The translations under genes were made by a program, and so were the position numbers. A stretch of 64,000 nucleotides of DNA. Origin: DASXVX01 sp036504075 (lineage in GTDB: Bacteria; Bacillota; Sulfobacillia; Symbiobacteriales; Symbiobacteriaceae). The stretch is taken from the NCBI GenBank assembly GCA_036504075.1, contig DASXVX010000091.1, forward strand, positions 38,154 to 102,153, written 5' to 3'. Shown in pieces: positions 16,200 to 26,047 of this stretch (positions are counted from its first letter, which is position 1; every line of letters starts with the position of its first letter). The notes beneath the pieces were generated by a model. That model worked only from the letters and a program-made list of their open reading frames with translations. It ran no database searches and was not told where the DNA came from.

Positions 16200-16312
16200 A
16201 TCTGAGAAGAGAAGGTATGCCTGAAAAGACGCGTCAAGTGCACGATTACGGCCATGCCTGGCCAGCAGAGAGATCGACGAGGGCTGACATTCTCTCCCGT
16301 GGCGCCGCCCCC

Positions 16313-16515
16313 GGTATGGCCCGGTCGCTGGAGGCCGTGGCAGCGAATGCCGGTGAGGCGGTCAACGAAGCGGGTCGGTCGGCCGAAAACGCGAGCCGGG
16401 GTTCAGAAGTCGTCCAGAATACCCTGGCCGGGATGAATCGGATCAAGCAGACGGTCGGCGGCGCGCATGCGGGATCTGGGGCAACTCTCGGGCCAGATCG
16501 GCGAGGTCATGCCTC
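16313..16515 (+). pseudogene. Fragment of a methyl-accepting chemotaxis protein
   Basis: The translation SLEAVAANAGEAVNEAGRSA, then SEVVQNTLAGMNRIKQTV, and in a second frame MRDLGQLSGQIGEVM, matches the adaptation-region coiled coil of chemoreceptors. A frame change near 16465 joins the two pieces. The sensory domain, membrane helices and signalling tip are missing. It is a decayed remnant next to the island's right edge. Confidence 0.6.
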
Positions 16516-16550
16516 CTGCCTCGCTCTTCGTTCGTGCTCGCGGCCAGGTG

Positions 16551-16650
16551 TCGGTACTCGCAGGTGCTTGTCGGTACTCGTCGGTACTCGTCGGTACTCG
16601 TCGGTACTCGTCGGCGCTTGTCGGTACTCGTTGGCGCTGGTCGGTACTCG
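16551..16650 (+). repeat. 10-bp tandem repeat TCGGTACTCG, ten units
   Basis: Ten contiguous decamers occupy exactly 100 bases; seven read TCGGTACTCG and the others are one- to four-base variants (CAGGTGCTTG, TCGGCGCTTG, TTGGCGCTGG). The unit is not a multiple of three, so it is not a simple coding repeat. The remaining bases to 17011 hold no supportable gene. Confidence 0.9.
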
Positions 16651-17011
16651 CAGTTCTTCATTTTTGGCCGCGGGCACAAGTGACTCCTGTCCACTGAAGT
16701 GCGCTGGGAATTGGCCGTAAACGTCCGTGGTTGTAGCTGACAGCAGGTTTCGGGTCCTCCCTGGCTTCCTAATACCAGGCATGCGCAGATTGTAGTCGGT
16801 GCTCGTCGCTAGCCGTCGCTCGACGTCGGATGCCGCAGCAAAGAACGCGTCAGGCTCTTCTGGAATAAAAAAGGAACCACCGGAATTGAACACGAAAACG
16901 TTCATGTGTATTCGCGAATCACTGCCAAGGCGCTTTGTCGGCGCCGGCAGGCAGCGGCACCTTCTCGTGGCCAAAGGAAAGTGACATCGGACGCAACAGG
17001 GAGCTGTGATC

Positions 17012-20000
17012 ATGAGACGTGACAACCCGGTGGCCCGCAGCATGCGGAGCCTGCCATTACGGTACAAGCTGTTCTTGACCTACGGGGCGATTGCTGTAGG
17101 CGTGATATTGATCACTTGTGGTGTGATCTTCTATCTTGTCATGCAGACGATACAATCTTCGATCAAAAGCGAGCTGTCGAGCACAACGCATACCATCTCG
17201 GACATGGTAAAGGCGTCTGCCGACAGTTCCATCAAGAATTATCTGCGCGCAGTGGCGGAGAAAAACAAGGACATCGTACAGGGGCTGTACGACAAGTACA
17301 AGGCCGGTGAGATGTCTGAGGCAGACGCCAAGAAAGCCGCCGCCGAGATCATGGGCGGGCAGGTGATCGGCAAGACCGGCTATCTGTATTGTCTGAACAG
17401 CTTGGGCATCCTTGAGGTGCATAAGAAGCCCGAACTGATCGGAACAAATATCTCCGACTACGCATTCGTGATTTCGCAGATCAAGCGTAAAGAGGGGTTC
17501 CTGGACTACAACTGGCGGAACCCGGGAGAGGAGTTCGCCAGACCCAAGGCGCTGTACATGACCTACTTCGCCCCGTGGGACTGGATCATCTCCGCGTCCT
17601 CCTACCGCGAGGAGTTTTCGGACCTGATCGACATGGACGATATCACCAAGAGCGTACTCTCGCAAAAATTCGGGCAAACCGGCTATTCGTATGTCATCGA
17701 CCGGAAAGGTGTCGTGGTGATTCATCCCAGCCTGCCCGCCGGGCGCAGCATCTACAATGAAAGGGATTCCAGCGGGCGGATGTTCATCAAGGAGATGACC
17801 GAAAAGCGAAGCGGCGAGATCACCTATCCGTGGCAGAATCCCGGGGAAACGCGTCCGCGGGATAAGCTGGTCATCTATGAGTATCTGCCGTCATTTGATT
17901 GGATTGTCGCTTCTTCGAGCTACACCGAGGAGTTCTACCGGCCGCTGCGCGAAATCACCTATATCGTCATGATCACGGCAATTCTGTCGCTGTTTGTCGT
18001 CCTGCTCTTCACCCTGGTATTCTCCAAGAGTTTTACACAGCCGTTGAAAAAACTCGTGCAGGGAATGGAAAAAGGGATCAAGGGCGATCTCTCCGCAAGA
18101 GTGGATGTTGCCGCCGCCGACGAGATCGGAGTGCTTGGCACGTACTTTAACAATTTCATGGCGCAACTGGAGCAAAGCAGCAACGAACTGCGGGGCGAAA
18201 TCAAAGAGCGGAAGGCCGTGCAGGAAGAACTGATGCTCCACAAGGCCAATCTCGAACAATTGGTCGCACTGCGCACGGCGAAACTGGAAGAGAGTGAAAC
18301 CAGGGCGCGGACCATCGTTGAAAGCATCACCGAAGGCATCATGCTGATACGCGACGGCAGCTACTACGACTGCAACAATTATGCAATTAGCATGTTCGGC
18401 TGTGAAACCAAAGCGCAGTTCCTGGAGACCAGACCGAGTGCGGTTTCACCGCCTTCGCAGCCCGACGGCACGGAATCGGTCCTGCGATTCGAACAGTTGA
18501 GCCATGAAGCGCTCGAGCATGGGTTTGTCAGCTTTGAATGGACCCATAGGCGGTGTAGTGGCGAGGATTTTGCCGCCGAGGTCGTGCTGTCCAGGCTGGA
18601 GCTTGATGGGAAGCTGTTCCTGCAGGCCGTCGTGCGCGACATCACGGACCGCAAGCTTGCCGAGGATAGCCTCCAAAGAGCGAAGGAGGCGGCGGAATCC
18701 GCGAGCCGGGTGAAAAGCGACTTCCTCGCCAACATGAGCCACGAAATCCGGACGCCCATGAACGGTATCATGGGGCTTGTGCATCTCGCGCTGCAAACAG
18801 AGCTAACGAACAAGCAGCGGGACTATCTGACCAAAGTTCAGACTTCGGCACTGAGCTTGTTAGGCATTATCAACGATGTATTGGACTTCTCAAAGATCGA
18901 GGCGGGAAAACTAGCGGTAGAAGTGGTCAACTTCAATCTTGAGACCGTCCTGGTTAATGTGTCCAATGTGTTGACGCACCGGGCGAGTGAAAAGGAGCTT
19001 GAGTTTCTCTCCTTCATTGAATCGGATACGCCGCTCCACCTGAAAGGGGACCCGTTCCGGATCCAGCAGATATTGATAAACCTCGCCAGTAACGCCATCA
19101 AGTTTACGGACAAGGGCGAGGTAATCATCAGGATTGACACGCTGGAAAAGTTCCGGAACGAGCATGGAGAACAGGCACGGCTCAGTTTTTCGGTGTCCGA
19201 CACCGGCATTGGCATGACGAAAGAGCAGCAGGAGCGGCTTTTCGAGTCGTTCACGCAGGCAGACTCGTCGATCACCCGCAGGTATGGTGGCACTGGCCTT
19301 GGCCTTGCCATCTGCAAACGTCTGGTTCAGCTCATGAACGGCGACATTGTTGTTGAGAGCGAGCCGGGCAAGGGGAGCACATTCCGTTTCATCATCCCCT
19401 TCCAACTCCAGAACCCCGCTGAAATCGTCGAGCGGTCGCCGTTCCAGCAACTGCAACTGAAAGGTGCCAGGGCGCTGGTTGTAGACGACAACGACACATC
19501 CAGGGAAATCCTGAAGTCCTATTTGGACATGTTCGGCATGCGGGTGGAAAGCGCCGATTCCGGCTTTGCCGCGCTGGACATGTTGAAGGCCAACGCCGGT
19601 GAGCCGTTTCGGCTGGCGCTGATCGACTGGAAAATGCCTGGTATGGACGGATTTGAGACAGCCGATAAAATCATGAATGATGAGCTGATCCCGGTACCCC
19701 CCCCGATGATCATGGTTTCCGCATATTTCAGCGATGAAATGGAGGCGAAAACCCAACGGCTGGGGATTAGCAGATTGATGACGAAGCCGGTAAATCAATC
19801 AGCCCTGTTCGAAGCAGTTATGGACACGTTGGGCACGAAACACGACACCGGGAGTGTTGAGATCAAGCCTACCGCCACGCCGAGCAGGGAGTATCATTTC
19901 GCAGGCAGCAGGATCCTGTTGGCTGAAGATAATGCCATCAATCAGCAGGTGGCTAGCGAAATTCTGCAGCGGGTCGGCGCGAAAGTCACGGTTGCCGTGA

Positions 20001-20929
20001 ACGGAAAGGTGGCCGTCGAAAAGGTTCAATCCGAGGATTTCGATCTGGTCCTCATGGACATCCAGATGCCGGAGATGGACGGACTGGAAGCCACCCGTGT
20101 GATCAGAAGCATCGAACGGCTCAAGGAACTACCAATTGTCGCCATGTCTGCGCATGCGATGAGCGGTGACCGAGAGCGCTGCCTGGCGGCAGGCATGAAC
20201 GACCATACACCCAAGCCGATCGAACCGGAGCGGCTGTTCGAAACCATCGCCATGTGGCTGAGCGATACGGCTGAAGGCGGTCCCGAGCGAGATCAGGAGG
20301 CTGTCGGTGATCTCGAAGCAGAGCTGCCGGCGGAGATACCGGGAATCGATCTGGAGTTTGGCTTGAAAAGGGTGCTGGGGAACCGGAAACTGTTCAAGAA
20401 AATCCTCCGGGAGTTCGGCACGACTTTTGACCAGTCCGCGGCAGAGCTGGAGGCGTTCCTCGCCGGTAACGACACCGCCGGAGCCGCCGGGCTGGTGCAC
20501 GCCATCAAAGGGACCGCCGGGAATGTGGGCGCGACGGTGCTGAAAGAGCTGGCGGTCGCACTGGAGGCGGCGCTTCAGGACGGGGACAAAACGGAAATCG
20601 CCGTGAGTTTCGAGCGGTTCAAAGCGGAACTGGCATCCGTGGTGGCGATCAGCGAAATGCCGGGCATGGCCGAGAGTCCCAAGCCTACAAGTGCACCGAA
20701 TGCCGACATGAGCGCGATGGCAATGGCGCCGCTGTTCCTTACGCTCAAACAGCAGCTTGAGGAGAACAGTTTTGAAGCGGGCGAAACGTTCGAAACGCTA
20801 AGGCAGGTGGCCGGATCCCGGTTCTCGGCCGAGCTCAAGCAGTTGGACCGATACATCAACGGCTTCGACTTTGAAAAGGCTCTAACCGAATTATCGGCGG
20901 TCGCCTCTCGTCTCGGCATCAACCAATGA
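17012..20929 (+). CDS. Hybrid sensor histidine kinase: dCache-HAMP-PAS-HisKA-HATPase-REC-REC-HPt
   Basis: The 1305-residue kinase starts at ATG 17012, 8 bases after AGGGAG (a GTG at 17006 is too close). Order: membrane helix near 20-45; extracellular double Cache domain with two GKTGYLYC/GQTGYSYV-type repeats; second helix near 315-340; HAMP; PAS; HisKA with His577 in SHEIRTPMNG; ATPase with N box near 690 and GTGLGLAI near 760. Receiver 1 has acceptor Asp871 (LIDWKMPGMDG), receiver 2 Asp1015 (LMDIQMPEMDG), and the HPt has His1163 (VHAIKGTAGN). This is a complete multistep phosphorelay in one protein. The diguanylate cyclase downstream is the likely output. Confidence 0.93.
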   Translation: MRRDNPVARSMRSLPLRYKLFLTYGAIAVGVILITCGVIFYLVMQTIQSSIKSELSSTTHTISDMVKASADSSIKNYLRAVAEKNKDIVQGLYDKYKAGEMSEADAKKAAAEIMGGQVIGKTGYLYCLNSLGILEVHKKPELIGTNISDYAFVISQIKRKEGFLDYNWRNPGEEFARPKALYMTYFAPWDWIISASSYREEFSDLIDMDDITKSVLSQKFGQTGYSYVIDRKGVVVIHPSLPAGRSIYNERDSSGRMFIKEMTEKRSGEITYPWQNPGETRPRDKLVIYEYLPSFDWIVASSSYTEEFYRPLREITYIVMITAILSLFVVLLFTLVFSKSFTQPLKKLVQGMEKGIKGDLSARVDVAAADEIGVLGTYFNNFMAQLEQSSNELRGEIKERKAVQEELMLHKANLEQLVALRTAKLEESETRARTIVESITEGIMLIRDGSYYDCNNYAISMFGCETKAQFLETRPSAVSPPSQPDGTESVLRFEQLSHEALEHGFVSFEWTHRRCSGEDFAAEVVLSRLELDGKLFLQAVVRDITDRKLAEDSLQRAKEAAESASRVKSDFLANMSHEIRTPMNGIMGLVHLALQTELTNKQRDYLTKVQTSALSLLGIINDVLDFSKIEAGKLAVEVVNFNLETVLVNVSNVLTHRASEKELEFLSFIESDTPLHLKGDPFRIQQILINLASNAIKFTDKGEVIIRIDTLEKFRNEHGEQARLSFSVSDTGIGMTKEQQERLFESFTQADSSITRRYGGTGLGLAICKRLVQLMNGDIVVESEPGKGSTFRFIIPFQLQNPAEIVERSPFQQLQLKGARALVVDDNDTSREILKSYLDMFGMRVESADSGFAALDMLKANAGEPFRLALIDWKMPGMDGFETADKIMNDELIPVPPPMIMVSAYFSDEMEAKTQRLGISRLMTKPVNQSALFEAVMDTLGTKHDTGSVEIKPTATPSREYHFAGSRILLAEDNAINQQVASEILQRVGAKVTVAVNGKVAVEKVQSEDFDLVLMDIQMPEMDGLEATRVIRSIERLKELPIVAMSAHAMSGDRERCLAAGMNDHTPKPIEPERLFETIAMWLSDTAEGGPERDQEAVGDLEAELPAEIPGIDLEFGLKRVLGNRKLFKKILREFGTTFDQSAAELEAFLAGNDTAGAAGLVHAIKGTAGNVGATVLKELAVALEAALQDGDKTEIAVSFERFKAELASVVAISEMPGMAESPKPTSAPNADMSAMAMAPLFLTLKQQLEENSFEAGETFETLRQVAGSRFSAELKQLDRYINGFDFEKALTELSAVASRLGINQ

Positions 20930-20977
20930 TTGCGGGTTGCGAGTATGGGCGTAGTTGGCACGGAGAGGCGGGACAAT

Positions 20978-21961
20978 GTGGAGCAGATACTGATTGTGGA
21001 CGACATGCCCACAAATATCCGAATCCTTGGCGAGCTGTTGAAAGACCGGTATGAAATCCTCGTTGCGAACAATGGGAACCGGGCGGTGCAGATTGCGCAG
21101 GCCAAGCGACCGGATCTCATCTTGATGGACGTGATGATGCCCGAAATGGACGGTTTTGCCGCCTGCAGAGCACTGAAACTGACGGCGCTGACCACCAACA
21201 TCCCGGTGATTTTCATTACTGCGAGGCATGAGACAGACGATGTGGTGAAGGGGTTCGAATCAGGCGGGGTGGATTACATCACCAAGCCCTTCAACCCTGC
21301 GGAACTCTACGCCCGAGTGAAGACACACATTGACCTGAAGAACTCCCGCGCGGAATTGGCAAGGTATGCAATGCAGATGGCGGAACTCAACCGCGAATTG
21401 CAGAGCCTGAACATCCAGTTAAACGAGGCGAACGCGAACCTGTCGCTTGCGGCCTGGACCGATCCACTGACAATGCTTGCGAACCGACGGACCATGGTCG
21501 AGCGAATCAGGGAAGAGGCGGCCAGAACAGACCGAACCCAAGGACTGTTTTCGCTTTGCATTTCCGATCTCGATCATTTTAAGAAGATCAACGACACGTA
21601 CGGGCATGATGCTGGCGACCACGTACTGAAAAGTATTGCCAGTATCCTGAAGTCTGCACTACGCGAACAGGATGTCTTGGCGAGATGGGGTGGAGAGGAG
21701 TTTCTGCTGCTGATGCCCGAAACTGGACTGAAGGAAGCGCAAATTGCCGCCGAGAGGCTGCGGGGAGTCGTTGAGAACGCCGAAATACTCTATGACGGAA
21801 ACCGGATCGCGCTGACGATGACGTTCGGTGTGTCGACTTATGACAAGAGCGAAGGCGTAGACGGCAGTATCAAGAAGGCTGACTCAGCCTTGTATGTCGG
21901 GAAGAGCACAGGCAGAAACTGCGTCGTGGCCGAGCCTCCACACCAACGTGCGGGCAGCTAG
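20978..21961 (+). CDS. PleD-type response regulator diguanylate cyclase (REC-GGDEF)
   Basis: The receiver has ILIVDDMPTNIRIL and acceptor Asp in LILMDVMMPEMDG. After a helical linker, a GGDEF domain carries the active signature RWGGEEF and the DLDHFKKINDTYGHDAGD metal/substrate motif, so it should make cyclic di-GMP. No RxxD inhibitory site is obvious before GGEEF (QDVLARWGGEEF). I prefer GTG 20978, 9 bases after GGAGAGG; TTG 20930 and ATG 20945 are alternatives without a ribosome site. It follows the hybrid kinase on the same strand, suggesting a kinase-to-c-di-GMP pathway. Confidence 0.9.
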   Translation: MEQILIVDDMPTNIRILGELLKDRYEILVANNGNRAVQIAQAKRPDLILMDVMMPEMDGFAACRALKLTALTTNIPVIFITARHETDDVVKGFESGGVDYITKPFNPAELYARVKTHIDLKNSRAELARYAMQMAELNRELQSLNIQLNEANANLSLAAWTDPLTMLANRRTMVERIREEAARTDRTQGLFSLCISDLDHFKKINDTYGHDAGDHVLKSIASILKSALREQDVLARWGGEEFLLLMPETGLKEAQIAAERLRGVVENAEILYDGNRIALTMTFGVSTYDKSEGVDGSIKKADSALYVGKSTGRNCVVAEPPHQRAGS

Positions 21962-22056
21962 GCAGTGCACCCAGGTTCAATTTCAAGATCATCCGTTGAT
22001 GTGGAAGGGTTTTTCCGTTTGGGCTCCGAATTCCAGATCCAAACTGCATACCAAAA

Positions 22057-22150
22057 GGCGCTAGGGGTGTCCGCGTAATGCGGGCTGAGAACGGCCGGAA
22101 GGCCGTACCCTCCAAACCTGATCTGGGTCATACCAGCGTAGGGAAGCGTC
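22057..22150 (+). promoter_or_regulatory. TPP riboswitch (THI element)
   Basis: Conserved blocks are in order: AGGGGTG, then GCGGGCTGAGAA, CCGTACCC, AACCTGATCTGGGTCATACC and GCGTAGGGAAG. P1 forms from GGCGC (22057-22061) and GCGTC (22146-22150). It precedes thiC, and thiamine pyrophosphate binding should favour the terminator downstream. Confidence 0.95.
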
Positions 22151-22174
22151 GGGTGGGTACCTTCGATTGTACTT

Positions 22175-22199
22175 GTCCGGCACTCCGTGCCGGACTTTT
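22175..22199 (+). terminator. Riboswitch expression-platform terminator
   Basis: GTCCGGCAC and GTGCCGGAC form a 9-bp stem with a 3-base loop, followed by TTTT. Placed 25 bases after the TPP aptamer and before thiC, it should stop transcription when thiamine pyrophosphate is bound. Confidence 0.85.
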
Positions 22200-22269
22200 C
22201 TATTGCAGGCACTCTCCGATGAGGCGGCACCTTTCCGGTCTTGCGGCCATACAGCAAGGAGGGGTCTTT

Positions 22270-23988
<1,719 letters not shown>

Positions 23989-23998
23989 CACACAGCTG

Positions 23999-24020
23999 AG
24001 GCGGGGCACAAGCCCCGCCT
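23999..24020 (+). terminator. Hairpin after thiC
   Basis: AGGCGGGGC and GCCCCGCCT pair around a 4-base loop just after the thiC stop. The following sequence TGTCTTGC is only mildly T-rich. Confidence 0.6.
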
Positions 24021-24116
24021 GTCTTGCACAGCTCAAAATATTCGGCTCACTCCGGAAAGGATGACCGGACGTGATGTGGAACTCATTCTCGAATCCCCGT
24101 GAAAGGGGGCGGTGCC

Positions 24117-24833
24117 GTGAACATTCTGCGCAAGGCCATGGCCGAAGAGGCCGCCAGGCTGAAGCCGATGCTGGACCGTTGCTACAGTGCCATCCTGCGC
24201 TACCAACAGCGGCGTACGCCGGAGAACGAATCGCTCCTCCGGGCGGCCATGGCGCCCGCCATTGGGCAGTTGATGGTCTTCAAGCCATACATGCCCACGT
24301 ATAAGCAGGATTACTTCCACGTGCTGGAGGCCCAGTGGCAGCGGCTGGCGCCGGGTGACCTGATCATGCTTTTTGACCACTGCGTGAACATCACCCACCT
24401 GCGGCTCGACCGGGAAATGACGGCTGGCGAAGCCGTGCAGCCCTGGAGCCGGGAGATGCTGGCCGTATTTGATGAGCGCCGGGCGACACCGCCGGTAGGC
24501 GTCTCCAGCGGCGAGTACCTGTGTGCGGGGATCCCGGCAGCACCGGGACTGGTCACGGGCAGAGTCCGGGTGGTCAGAACGCCGGCGGACCTTAACGCAC
24601 TGCAGCCCGGCGAAATCCTGGTCTGCCCCATGGCAACGCCGGACTGGACGCCGTACCTGGGCCGGGCCGTGGCCATTGTGACCGACCAGGGCGGCGCCCT
24701 CTGCCACGCCGCCATTGTGGCCCGCGAGTTCGGGCTGCCCTGCGTCACCGGCTGCCAGAGCGCCACAGGCGTCATCCGGACGGGTGACCGCATTGAGGTA
24801 AACGGCGACCTGGGCATTGTGACGTTGGTCTAG
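24117..24833 (+). CDS. Stand-alone PEP-utiliser mobile (phosphohistidine swivel) domain protein
   Basis: The C-terminal 100 residues are a PEP-utilising enzyme mobile domain: GIPAAPGLVTGRVRVV, ILVCPMATPDWTPYLGRA and TDQGGALCHAAIVARE with the phospho-accepting His in CHAAI, then GLPCVTG. In PPDK, PEP synthase and rifampicin phosphotransferase this domain shuttles phosphate, but here the ATP-grasp and PEP domains are absent. The N-terminal 130 residues (LRYQQRRTPENESLLRAAM...) are helical and unfamiliar. GTG 24117 follows AAAGGGGGC. A phosphate-carrier or partner-dependent role is inferred. Confidence 0.75.
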   Translation: MNILRKAMAEEAARLKPMLDRCYSAILRYQQRRTPENESLLRAAMAPAIGQLMVFKPYMPTYKQDYFHVLEAQWQRLAPGDLIMLFDHCVNITHLRLDREMTAGEAVQPWSREMLAVFDERRATPPVGVSSGEYLCAGIPAAPGLVTGRVRVVRTPADLNALQPGEILVCPMATPDWTPYLGRAVAIVTDQGGALCHAAIVAREFGLPCVTGCQSATGVIRTGDRIEVNGDLGIVTLV

Positions 24834-24866
24834 CAGGCTCAATCGTCAGGCCGGGACTGACGTTCC

Positions 24867-25403
24867 TTACCACCCCGCCAGGTGCGTGCCCTGGGTCAGC
24901 ATCCCCAGGGCCACCGAGCCCAGCATCAGGTAGGCCGTGGGGATCTTCAACTGCCGCCCGACGATCATCAGCCCGACAATGACCGCCGGGATGCTCCACT
25001 GGTCGTGATTGCCCGTGGTCATCGACTTGTAGCCGAGAAAGAAGAGAATCGCCACAATGTAGGCCGAAACCGCGCTCAGGCTGCTTCGGACCGGCGGCAG
25101 CTGGAACCAGGCACTGGGCACCCGCCGGATCAGCATGACCACCGCCAGGCTGACCACGACCATGGCGGCCGCAGCTGCCAGTGCCCCGGCGAGCCCCGCC
25201 ACGTAGCTGCCGATCGACGCCGTAAAGGCCGCCAGCGGGCCGGGGGTCGTCTGGCCCAGGGCCATGCCGGCCATAAACTGCGCCGGCGTAATCACATGAG
25301 TCTGGACTAACTCACGCTCCAGCCCGGCCAGCAGCGTGCTGCCGCCGCCAAAGGAGACGGCCGACAGGCCCAGCACGATCATGAAGAGCCGCCAGACCGA
25401 CAC
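24867..25403 (-). CDS. chrA: Chromate transporter half (SCHR), second gene of pair
   Basis: The 178-residue membrane protein has the ChrA half-domain signature SFGGGSTLLAGLERELV, then AGMALGQTTPGPLAAFTASIG, followed by about four helices. Short-chain chromate transporters work as pairs of such halves and export chromate or related oxyanions. GTG 25403 lies directly after the upstream stop (TAG then GTG), with AAGGAGG inside the upstream gene, so the two are translationally coupled. Confidence 0.85.
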   Translation of the reverse strand: MSVWRLFMIVLGLSAVSFGGGSTLLAGLERELVQTHVITPAQFMAGMALGQTTPGPLAAFTASIGSYVAGLAGALAAAAAMVVVSLAVVMLIRRVPSAWFQLPPVRSSLSAVSAYIVAILFFLGYKSMTTGNHDQWSIPAVIVGLMIVGRQLKIPTAYLMLGSVALGMLTQGTHLAGW

Positions 25404-25976
25404 CTAGGCCACCTCCTTGCCCGGCGTCCGCAGGTAGCCGATGCCGGCGCCCGCGGCCAGCATCAGCGCCATGAGCAGCAAGGGATGCAGCCCCAGGAAC
25501 AGCGCCGCCAACCCGGCCGCCGCCATGGCCTGATGGTTCCAGTCTTTCAGCTTCCGGGCGTTCTCGATGCCGGTGGCAAGCATCAGCCCCGCCGTGGCCC
25601 AGACCGCCCCCTGCAGGGCGCCGGCAGTATGGCTACCTATGTACGGGAGCCGAACGGTCAGCGGCAGCAGCAGCACCAGCGAAACGCCGGGCACCAGCAG
25701 CGAGACCTCCCCCACCACCGCGCCCATGAACCCGCCCAGACGGGCGCCCACGGCTCCCCACAGGTTCAGGAAGGACGGCCCCGGAAAACTGACGGAGAGT
25801 GCGTACAGCCCGTCCACCTCCTCGACGGAGATGTCGCCGACCTGCGGCGCCAGCATCCGAATCTCCGGGTAGCCCATGGCGATGCCCCCGAAGACGGTGG
25901 CGCCCAAAAAGAGGCCGGCCCGGGCGATGGCGATTAACCGTTGTGCTCTCCCTGCGGCGTGCTTGTCCCCTGGCAT
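25404..25976 (-). CDS. chrA: Chromate transporter half (SCHR), first gene of pair
   Basis: The 190-residue partner carries the matching half motif FLGATVFGGIAMGYPEIRML, then ALSVSFPGPSFLNLWGAVG, and ARLGGFMGAVVGEVSLLVPG, with six or so helices. The key Phe-Gly-Gly is kept although the usual APxAH is replaced. The ribosome site is weak (AAGGGG about 12 bases upstream). Together with the next gene it would form one antiparallel chromate-type transporter. The physiological ion is not proven by sequence. Confidence 0.83.
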   Translation of the reverse strand: MPGDKHAAGRAQRLIAIARAGLFLGATVFGGIAMGYPEIRMLAPQVGDISVEEVDGLYALSVSFPGPSFLNLWGAVGARLGGFMGAVVGEVSLLVPGVSLVLLLPLTVRLPYIGSHTAGALQGAVWATAGLMLATGIENARKLKDWNHQAMAAAGLAALFLGLHPLLLMALMLAAGAGIGYLRTPGKEVA

Positions 25977-26006
25977 GATTGCGACAACCCCTTGTTGTGA
26001 GAACGG

Positions 26007-26040
26007 CTGCCCGCCGGGTCCAGGCGGGCAGTCGTTTTTT
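26007..26040 (+). terminator. Hairpin with T6 run between chrA and the M3 peptidase
   Basis: CTGCCCGCC and GGCGGGCAG pair with a 7-base loop, followed by TCGTTTTTT on the plus strand. Both flanking genes are on the minus strand, so in that direction it has no T-run; it may block antisense or read-through transcription. Confidence 0.5.
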
Positions 26041-26047
26041 GTATCCC

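Noticed and set aside
16507..17067. 186-codon minus-strand frame
   Set aside because: It reads through the 10-bp repeat and has no ribosome site or recognisable domain.
22078..22269. 64-codon N-terminal extension of thiC
   Set aside because: It is a translation of the TPP riboswitch and its terminator; GTG 22270 has a strong ribosome site and starts the known family sequence.
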